From positions 1 through 12,980 of the forward strand of contig CAZCRT010000055.1 in assembly GCA_964501185.1 (NCBI GenBank): DNA of 12,980 nt, written 5' to 3'. Numbering within the stretch: the stretch's first letter is position 1; each line of letters opens with the position of its first letter. Positions 7,793-12,980 of the stretch are shown here, piece by piece. The position numbers were made by a program, and so were the translations under genes. The notes beneath the pieces were generated by a model. The model had not been told where the DNA came from, made no database searches, and saw only the letters and a list, made by a program, of their open reading frames with translations. This DNA comes from BS150m-G50 sp964501185 [NCBI: uncultured Bacteroidia bacterium] (GTDB lineage: Bacteria > CAIWAD01 > BS150m-G50).

Positions 7793-7811
7793 ATAACTTG
7801 GTCCGACCCCA
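7793..7811 (-). repeat. Right terminal inverted repeat of the RAYT element
   Basis: The plus strand reads ATAACTTGGTCCGACCCCA, the exact reverse complement of the left end at 6763-6781. All 19 positions match, which suggests either recent activity or selection by the transposase. Confidence 0.9.
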
Positions 7812-7827
7812 TTCTGGGTTCAAGCAG

Positions 7828-7858
7828 AAAAAAAGCGTTCCCGATAACTCAGGAACGC
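7828..7858 (-). terminator. Intrinsic terminator of the acn-icd operon
   Basis: On the minus strand GCGTTCC (7858-7852) pairs perfectly with GGAACGC (7841-7835) around a 10-nt loop, followed immediately by seven Ts (7834-7828). This is a textbook Rho-independent terminator, about 48 bp after the icd stop. Confidence 0.9.
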
Positions 7859-7866
7859 CATGAGAA

Positions 7867-7896
7867 GCGTGACATTCATCACGCCTGGGTATTTTT
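7867..7896 (+). terminator. Hairpin that may end plus-strand transcription
   Basis: GCGTGA (7867-7872) pairs with TCACGC (7879-7884) around a 6-nt loop, and TTTTT follows at 7892-7896 on the plus strand after a 7-nt gap. The gap makes it a weak terminator. It could be the original sthA terminator, separated from sthA by the element, or an extra hairpin in the icd 3' untranslated region. Confidence 0.35.
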
Positions 7897-7905
7897 CTAC
7901 CGGCC

Positions 7906-9279
7906 CTAGCTTTTCATGTTGCCAATAATTGCGTCAGCAAATCCTGAACATGACAGAATCTCAGCATCATCCATCAGACGATGGAAGTCATAGGTGACGC
8001 GCTTTTCGCTGATGGTCCTGACAAGTGCGTTCCAGATCAGATCATGCACATCATCCCAACCCATATACTTGAACATCAGGCAACCGGATAGAATCACCGA
8101 ACCGGGATTGACCTTGTCCAGACCGGCATACTTGGGAGCAGTACCATGGGTCGCTTCGAAGATAGCATGCCCTGTATTGTAGTTGATATTGGCACCGGGT
8201 GCGATACCGATACCACCAATCTGTGCCGCCAGCGCGTCCGAGATATAGTCACCATTCAAATTCATGGTGGCGATCACATCAAATTCAGATGCACGGGTCA
8301 AAACCTGCTGCAACGCGATATCAGCGATGACATCACGGATCAACAGCTTCTCTTTCCACTGTCCGTTGCCGTGGGTTGGCATCAACTTCAGCGCTTCCTC
8401 AACCTCATCGCGCTTTTCAGCCTGCTGAGTCGGAGTCATCAGATCATAACCGGGATCGATCATACGAGCGTTCTCTTCAGAAGATAACTCTCCGTTCTTA
8501 TCCTGATTGGCAATGATCCAGCTCTCACGCTCGGTGACGATATCATTGCGGAATTTTTCCTGAGCCAGTTCATAGCCCCACTTTTTGAAGGCACCCTCGG
8601 TGAACTTCATGATATTGCCCTTATGGACCATGGCTATGGACTTGCGGTTTTCACGCAGGGCGTATTCGATCGCAGACTGAATCAGGCGACGGGTACCATC
8701 CCGGGAAATCGGTTTGACACCAAAACTGGTAGATTCCGGAAAGCGGACTTTGGTGACGCCCATCTCTTCAGTCAGGAACCTGAGTACTTTCTTCGCCTCA
8801 GCTGTATCCTCATTCCATTCGATACCGGCGTAGATATCTTCCGAGTTTTCGCGGAAGATCACCATGTCAACATCCTCAGGTTTCTTCACAGGCGAGGGAA
8901 CACCATCAATGTATCTTACCGGACGCAGACAGACATAGAGATCGAGTTTCTGCCGGAGCGCAACATTCAAAGATGTGATGCCACCACCGATAGGTGTAGT
9001 CAGTGGCCCCTTGATTCCGACCAGTAGATCCCGGAAGGTGTCGAGGGTTTCCTGTGGCAGCCATTCGCCGGTTTTGTTAAAGGAAGCCTCGCCGGCCATA
9101 ACTTCCTGCCACTCGATTTTACGCTTGTCGCCGGAAGCAACTTCCACTGCTGCGTTAAAGACCCGCTCGGAAGCAGCCCAGATATCGGGCCCGGTTCCAT
9201 CCCCCCTGATAAAGGGGATTATCGGGCAATCAGGTACATTCAGTTTTCCATCTGCAAAGGTGATTTTCTCAGCACTCAT
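7906..9279 (-). CDS. icd: NADP-dependent isocitrate dehydrogenase
   Basis: Encodes 457 residues. Cytosolic TCA-cycle enzyme: isocitrate + NADP+ to 2-oxoglutarate, CO2 and NADPH. It aligns along its length with E. coli Icd (416 residues). Substrate residues are visible: S103 and N105 in G-G-G-I-T-S-L-N, R109, R119, R143, Y150, K220, and metal-binding aspartates in R-D-V-I-A-D (316, 320) and N-G-D-Y-I-S-D (344, 348). NADP preference is indicated by K383-Y384 and by Y430 and R434 in V-T-Y-D-F-H-R. S103 corresponds to the serine phosphorylated by AceK in enterics, but no kinase gene lies here. An acidic segment at about 258-308 is extra relative to E. coli; longer bacterial Icd proteins, such as cyanobacterial ones, are also enlarged around here. 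AGGAG (9289-9285, minus) lies 5 nt before the ATG. It follows acn by 19 bp, so it is co-transcribed with it. Confidence 0.96.
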   Translation of the reverse strand: MSAEKITFADGKLNVPDCPIIPFIRGDGTGPDIWAASERVFNAAVEVASGDKRKIEWQEVMAGEASFNKTGEWLPQETLDTFRDLLVGIKGPLTTPIGGGITSLNVALRQKLDLYVCLRPVRYIDGVPSPVKKPEDVDMVIFRENSEDIYAGIEWNEDTAEAKKVLRFLTEEMGVTKVRFPESTSFGVKPISRDGTRRLIQSAIEYALRENRKSIAMVHKGNIMKFTEGAFKKWGYELAQEKFRNDIVTERESWIIANQDKNGELSSEENARMIDPGYDLMTPTQQAEKRDEVEEALKLMPTHGNGQWKEKLLIRDVIADIALQQVLTRASEFDVIATMNLNGDYISDALAAQIGGIGIAPGANINYNTGHAIFEATHGTAPKYAGLDKVNPGSVILSGCLMFKYMGWDDVHDLIWNALVRTISEKRVTYDFHRLMDDAEILSCSGFADAIIGNMKS

Positions 9280-9298
9280 AAGTACTCCTGTCTATCTG

Positions 9299-11563
9299 TT
9301 ATCTGTTGATATTGCGAATGTGGTTAAGAGCTGATCCTGCCTTAAACCAGTTGATCTGGTTCTCGCTGTAAGTGTGCTGCAGGATTATAGATTCCTCAGA
9401 GCCATCACTATGCTTTAAAAGCAGAGCCAGTGGTTTTCCGGGAGTGAGATCGGTCAATCCTTTAACCGATAGAGTGTCATCTTCCAGAATTAGATCGTAA
9501 TCAGCGGGATTATCAAAGCTGACCGCCAGGACACCCTGCTTCTTCAGATTGGTCTCATGAATCCGGGCGAAAGAACGCACCAGGACTACTCTGACATTGA
9601 GAAAACGGGGTTCCATGGCTGCGTGCTCGCGGGAAGAACCCTCACCATAGTTCTCGTCACCGACAATAATTGACCCGACACCAGCCTCCCTGTATGCACG
9701 AGCGACTGCAGGTACGCTGTCATATTCACCGGTCAGCAGATTGCGGATAGAATCGATCTCGTTATTGAAGCTGTTGGTGGCACCGATCAGCATATTGCCG
9801 GAGATGTTCTCCAGGTGACCACGATACTTCAGCCAGGGGCCAGCCATCGAGATATGATCGGTCGTGCACTTGCCCTTAGCTTTGATCAACAGTCTCAGGT
9901 CACTGATATCAGTACCGTCCCAGGGTGAGAAGGGTGTAAGCAGCTGCAACCTTTCAGAATCATCACTTACCTGGATTTTAATTGCAGCACCATTTTCAGG
10001 GGGTAAGGTCACACCGCTGCTGCTTGTGACAAAGCCCTCGGGTGGCAGCTCGTCACCCTGTGGTGCCTGCAGTTTAACCTGTTTGCCATCAGTACCGGGC
10101 AGAGTATCGGTAAGCGGATTGAAGTCCATACGGCCGGCCAGTGCAAAAGCTGTAGCAATCTCCGGTGACACCACGAAACTGTGGGTGTTGGGATTACCGT
10201 CGTTGCGTTTGGCAAAATTGCGGTTAAAGGAGATCATGATGGAATTTGGCAGCTTCTTCTCAGCACCCGGCCGTTCCCACTGACCGATACAGGGGCCGCA
10301 GGCATTGGCCAGCATTACTCCACCGGCCTCGGCGAAGGTCGCTGCAAAACCATCCCGCTCGATAGTATCCTTCACCTGCTCTGAACCCGGGGTGATATAG
10401 AATTCTGAAACGAGCTCAATTCCTTCAGCCCGTGCATTGCGGATGATACTGGCACTGCGGGCGATGTCCTCATAAGAGGAGTTGGTACAGGAGCCGATCA
10501 GAGCTGCCTCCATCTGCAGCGGCCAACCATTCTGTTCGGCTGCGTTTTTTAATTCGGAAAGTGGTGTTGCCAGATCAGGTGTAAAGGGGCCGTTGATATA
10601 TGGTTCAAGTTGTTCGAGATCGATTTCAACAACCTGATCGTAGTATTTTTCCGGTTCTGTGTAGACTTCATCATCGGCCCGCAGGTTTGCAGCCATCCTG
10701 TCGGCAGCCGCAGCAATATTCCCGCGCCCGGTGGCAATCAGGTAGCTGGACATCTTTTCATCGTAGGGAAACAGTGAATTGGTAGCGCCAATCTCAGCAC
10801 CCATGTTACAGATAGTAGCCTTACCGGTGCAGGACAGATTGCTGGCACCATCGCCGAAGTACTCAACAATACAGCCGGTTCCACCTTTTACTGTCAACAT
10901 CCCGGCAAGTTTGAGGATGATATCTTTCGGCGCTGTCCAGCCACTGAGTGAACCGGTAAGTTTGACACCGATCAGCCGGGGCAGCTTCAGTTCCCACGGC
11001 ATACCGACCATTACATCGACCGCATCAGCACCACCAACACCGATCGCCAGCATACCCAGCCCACCTGCATTGACTGTATGAGAGTCAGTCCCGATCATCA
11101 TACCACCGGGAAAGGCGTAGTTTTCCAATACGATCTGATGAATAATCCCGGCACCCGGTTTCCAGAATTCAATACCATATTTTGCAGAAACCGAACCGAG
11201 GAAGTTATAGACTTCAGCATTGGTAATACCTGCTTGCTGCAGGTCGCTGTCAGCACCCTTACTCGCCTGTATCAGGTGGTCACAATGAACTGAAGAGGGA
11301 ACAGCAACACGCTCCCTGCCAGCCTGCATGAATTGCAGAAGTGCCATCTGCGCAGTAGCATCCTGCATCGCAACCCGGTCGGGGGCAAAATCGACATAGG
11401 TCTCTCCCCGCACAACTTCATTGAGATCGAGTAGTTCAGAGGCGTGAGATAACAGGATCTTCTCAGTGTAGGTCAGCGGTCTGCTGTTTGCAGCACGGGC
11501 ACTGTCTATCCGCTGAACAGCTGTCCTGTATGCATTATCTATGAGAGTGCGGTTACTATCCAT
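9299..11563 (-). CDS. acn: Aconitate hydratase, mitochondrial type
   Basis: Encodes 754 residues and interconverts citrate and isocitrate in the TCA cycle. The length and motifs match the mitochondrial-type aconitases, not the ~890-residue AcnA or ~865-residue AcnB of E. coli. The 4Fe-4S ligands are C359 (G-S-C-T-N-S-S) and C422/C425 (A-C-G-P-C-I-G-Q-W). Active-site blocks include V-H-C-D-H (92-96), G-T-D-S-H-T (158-163), N-R-N-F-A-K-R-N-D (447-455), K-C-T-T-D-H-I (565-571) and the swivel-domain G-E-G-S-S644-R-E-H, whose Ser is the catalytic base. It is first in the operon with icd, its metabolic successor. The Shine-Dalgarno is weak: AGG at 11573-11571, 7 nt before ATG 11563. AACCT/AGGTT (minus strand, 11595-11576) could form a hairpin just before it and affect translation. 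Confidence 0.96.
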   Translation of the reverse strand: MDSNRTLIDNAYRTAVQRIDSARAANSRPLTYTEKILLSHASELLDLNEVVRGETYVDFAPDRVAMQDATAQMALLQFMQAGRERVAVPSSVHCDHLIQASKGADSDLQQAGITNAEVYNFLGSVSAKYGIEFWKPGAGIIHQIVLENYAFPGGMMIGTDSHTVNAGGLGMLAIGVGGADAVDVMVGMPWELKLPRLIGVKLTGSLSGWTAPKDIILKLAGMLTVKGGTGCIVEYFGDGASNLSCTGKATICNMGAEIGATNSLFPYDEKMSSYLIATGRGNIAAAADRMAANLRADDEVYTEPEKYYDQVVEIDLEQLEPYINGPFTPDLATPLSELKNAAEQNGWPLQMEAALIGSCTNSSYEDIARSASIIRNARAEGIELVSEFYITPGSEQVKDTIERDGFAATFAEAGGVMLANACGPCIGQWERPGAEKKLPNSIMISFNRNFAKRNDGNPNTHSFVVSPEIATAFALAGRMDFNPLTDTLPGTDGKQVKLQAPQGDELPPEGFVTSSSGVTLPPENGAAIKIQVSDDSERLQLLTPFSPWDGTDISDLRLLIKAKGKCTTDHISMAGPWLKYRGHLENISGNMLIGATNSFNNEIDSIRNLLTGEYDSVPAVARAYREAGVGSIIVGDENYGEGSSREHAAMEPRFLNVRVVLVRSFARIHETNLKKQGVLAVSFDNPADYDLILEDDTLSVKGLTDLTPGKPLALLLKHSDGSEESIILQHTYSENQINWFKAGSALNHIRNINR

Positions 11564-11694
11564 GGGGGTACCTGTAGGTTAGAATGATTAAACCTGCAAC
11601 AGCCTTTCTTACATAACGAGTGCTGCCAGAAAAGAAGTTCGGATCATCCTTAATAAATTAGGCACTGAGAGAACTTTTACCAGAAAAAAACTAC

Positions 11695-11721
11695 TTTCAA
11701 CAAAACTGAGACTCGTTCCGC
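11695..11721 (-). repeat. acn-leader copy of the shared ~26-nt sequence
   Basis: Read on the minus strand, this gives GCGGAACGAGTCTCAG, then TTTTG, then TTGAAA. It shares GCG, AACGAG, CTCAGT and TTGAAA in order with 102-126, with three single-base gaps. It sits about 130 bp before the acn start. The match is imperfect, so its meaning is open. Confidence 0.3.
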
Positions 11722-11893
11722 GATGTTTTTCCATAAGAATCGGAGGATCAGCAGTTTCACAAGCTGAAAACTGAAAGTCAGCAGTAATGAAAGAGGAGTC
11801 AACTGTCTGGCAGCACATCCCGAAATAAAGATTAATTACTATGTATACCAAAAAGCTGCTACCAGTGATAGTACAAAGAGAGACCAGATAAAC

Positions 11894-11922
11894 TTGACTT
11901 TAGATATTGAATATAATATACT
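11894..11922 (+). promoter_or_regulatory. Sigma70-like promoter of the beta-helix gene
   Basis: TTGACT (11894-11899) and TATACT (11917-11922) are separated by exactly 17 nt, and each matches consensus at five of six positions. An additional TATAAT at 11912-11917 is too close to the -35 box to pair with it. Transcription would start near 11929. The -35 element with flank, TTGACTTTA, is identical to that of the fadL-type gene at 3778. Confidence 0.65.
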
Positions 11923-11945
11923 GCTAATAGTAATCATTAGCAGTA
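11919..11945 (+). promoter_or_regulatory. 10-bp perfect dyad overlapping -10 and +1
   Basis: TACTGCTAAT (11919-11928) is the exact reverse complement of ATTAGCAGTA (11936-11945), with a 7-nt centre. It overlaps the -10 box and the predicted start. A perfect 27-bp dyad here is typical of a repressor operator for a dimeric regulator. It could instead form a 5' hairpin in the transcript. The cognate regulator is not in the window. Confidence 0.6.
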
Positions 11946-12055
11946 AATTGTCTTTCCCATTCTTCACCTCAGCTTCATCTTAAACTGATGGCAAAGGCGG
12001 CATGCTGGCAATACAGTGGTAGCTACAAAAGGTAAATGCGATACTTGGGGGAACT

Positions 12056-12980
12056 ATGAAACTTACCAGAATTGCTGCGCTCTGCATGATCATTTTCATA
12101 CAGGTCAGGGCAGCGGTAATTACAGTGCCTTCTGACCAAACAACGATTCAGAGTGCTGTAAATATCGCTATTGACGGTGACACGGTACTGGTCTCACCTG
12201 GAATCTACTTCGAGACAGTTACCTTTATCGGCTATGATATCGTACTGGGATCGCTGTTTCTGACCACTGATGATACTTCCTATATAACCAGTACCGTTAT
12301 TGATGCTGACAGCAGCGGCTGTTGTGTGACATTTGATTCTGGTGAAAGCGGCGCCAGTCGTCTCTCCGGTTTTACTCTCACAAACGGATTCCAGCAGTTT
12401 GACTTCGGTGGAGGTATAAAATGCACCGATGCTTCACCGGAACTTGATCACCTGCGAATTCATCACTGTGGTGCTCAGTTTGGTGGAGGTATGTATACGG
12501 AGCTCTCAAACTCCCAGATCAGCAATCTGCTGGTGGAGAACAATGAAGCCTTCTACGGCTCCGGTGGTGGATTTTATCTCGATGAATCACCGGTGAATAT
12601 TGAAGATTCAGTTTTCCGTGGTAACACCACCGGTGGACATGGGGGAGGAATTCAATGCTCCCAGTCCAGTGCTACACTGACCAACGTACAATTGCTGAAT
12701 AATGAAGCTGGATTTGGTGGTGGATTCTCCTGCTGGTACAGTTCCCATACAGTTCTGAACAATGTGATCATTGATGGTAACAGCGTACAGATCAGCGGTG
12801 GGGGATTGAACTGTAGACAGAGTTCCTCACCGGTACTCAACAATGTTATCGTCAGTAATAACAACTCCGGCTATGGCGGCGGAGTTAACATTGTCGGTAA
12901 TGGTTGCGATGCTGTGCTTGAATCTGTGACTATCGTCGATAATTATGCCCACACTTCCGGTGGTGGTATCCAGGTGGGCG
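12056..12980 (+). CDS. Exported right-handed parallel beta-helix protein (3' end outside window)
   Basis: The first 308 residues of an open frame that runs off the window end. A signal peptide spans about 1-19 (K-L-T-R, a hydrophobic core, V-R-A). Residues 20-60 (V-P-S-D-Q-T-T-I-Q-S-A-V, then G-D-T-V-L-V-S-P-G-I-Y) form the N-terminal cap typical of pectate-lyase-like/PbH1 proteins. G-F-T-L-T-N-G (105-111) opens the helix. Eight Gly-Gly-Gly turns follow at 118, 143, 170, 196, 221, 248, 274 and 302, a spacing of 25-28 residues, one per coil. Cys recurs three residues after the turn in four coils (123, 201, 226, 253). Such proteins are secreted or surface-held and often bind or cleave polysaccharide; no catalytic site can be assigned. 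GGGGGA just before ATG 12056 is a weak Shine-Dalgarno. Expressed from the promoter at 11894-11922. Any C-terminal anchoring or sorting domain lies beyond the window. Confidence 0.88.
   Translation, partial: MKLTRIAALCMIIFIQVRAAVITVPSDQTTIQSAVNIAIDGDTVLVSPGIYFETVTFIGYDIVLGSLFLTTDDTSYITSTVIDADSSGCCVTFDSGESGASRLSGFTLTNGFQQFDFGGGIKCTDASPELDHLRIHHCGAQFGGGMYTELSNSQISNLLVENNEAFYGSGGGFYLDESPVNIEDSVFRGNTTGGHGGGIQCSQSSATLTNVQLLNNEAGFGGGFSCWYSSHTVLNNVIIDGNSVQISGGGLNCRQSSSPVLNNVIVSNNNSGYGGGVNIVGNGCDAVLESVTIVDNYAHTSGGGIQVG

Larger units (their letters stand above)
6763..7811 (-). mobile_element. RAYT/Y1-transposase element with 19-bp inverted ends
   Basis: A 1049-bp unit bounded by perfect 19-bp inverted repeats holds a single HUH transposase gene on the minus strand. 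REP-associated tyrosine transposases (the Transposase_17/Y1 group) are commonly flanked by inverted palindromic sequences like these. The element begins 3 bp after the sthA stop and ends just before the icd terminator. Just outside the ends, AACC (6759-6762) and GGTT (7817-7820) are also complementary, so the target may have been a small stem-loop between convergent genes. No target-site duplication is evident, as expected for Y1 enzymes. Confidence 0.8.
11564..12055. other. Divergent control region between acn and the beta-helix gene
   Basis: These 492 bp separate two divergently transcribed genes. I see no credible gene in them. The acn side (11564-11850) is rich in A/T runs and holds the second copy of the ~26-nt leader similarity. 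I could not pick a convincing acn promoter: TTGAAA (minus strand, 11700-11695) is a possible -35 box but has no good partner at 16-18 nt. The beta-helix side holds a strong promoter and a dyad (listed separately) and a leader of about 127 nt with no known riboswitch pattern that I recognise. Confidence 0.6.

Noticed and set aside
7994-11293. Plus-strand open frames of 60-140 codons opposite icd and acn
   Set aside because: The minus-strand frames are unmistakable full-length TCA enzymes; the opposite frames show no motifs or ribosome sites.
11609-11851. 80-codon open frame on the minus strand upstream of acn
   Set aside because: It starts with TTG, has no Shine-Dalgarno, its translation looks like no known family, and it runs through promoter-like and A/T-rich sequence.
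12116-12980. Repeated GGTGGAGG-type DNA in the beta-helix gene as a possible DNA repeat array or CRISPR
   Set aside because: The periodicity follows from Gly-Gly-Gly turns in the protein; the DNA units vary in sequence and spacing and are in frame.

Overview
The window looks like chromosomal DNA from a Gram-negative bacterium. It encodes an outer-membrane FadL/OmpP1-type barrel, a very large exported multidomain protein and an exported beta-helix protein. Exported FN3-containing and poly-Gly-turn beta-helix proteins, together with a mitochondrial-type aconitase, fit lineages of the Fibrobacterota-Chlorobi-Bacteroidota group and its candidate-phylum relatives (Cloacimonadota-like). That placement is an inference from protein style and cannot be made firm from this window.

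Layout. (1) 1-187: a short intergenic region with an 11-bp inverted repeat and a promoter-like sequence that places the start of transcription at or next to the ATG of the next gene. (2) 188-3643 (+): a 1151-residue exported protein with a possible N-terminal metallohydrolase-like domain, FN3-like beta-sandwiches and a late jelly-roll-like domain. (3) 3903-5231 (+): a FadL/OmpP1 outer-membrane transporter with its own promoter, a nested dyad around +1 and a clear terminator. (4) 5371-6759 (+): a soluble NAD(P) transhydrogenase, SthA. (5) 6763-7811: a 1049-bp mobile element with 19-bp perfect inverted ends, carrying a REP-associated/Y1 HUH transposase on the minus strand and starting 3 bp after the sthA stop. 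(6) 7906-11563 (-): an acn-icd operon in which mitochondrial-type aconitase is followed after 19 bp by NADP-dependent isocitrate dehydrogenase, ending at a textbook minus-strand terminator. (7) 11564-12055: a 492-bp divergent control region. (8) 12056-window end (+): the first 308 residues of an exported right-handed parallel beta-helix protein, cut by the window edge.

How the genes fit together. Aconitase and isocitrate dehydrogenase carry out citrate to isocitrate to 2-oxoglutarate, making NADPH. SthA, convergent with them, can pass excess NADPH electrons to NAD+. Without the transposon, sthA and icd would be direct convergent neighbours, so this is a plausible TCA/redox neighbourhood into which a RAYT-type element has inserted. 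The two flanking regions are cell-envelope or secreted functions.

I did not find a defence island, CRISPR array, complete tRNA, or a clearly new multi-gene system. The most interesting points are the perfect-ended RAYT element abutting sthA, dyads overlapping the +1 regions of two envelope genes, a possible leaderless mRNA for the 1151-residue protein, a similar ~26-nt sequence in two separate leaders, and a regular Gly-turn/Cys ladder in the beta-helix protein.
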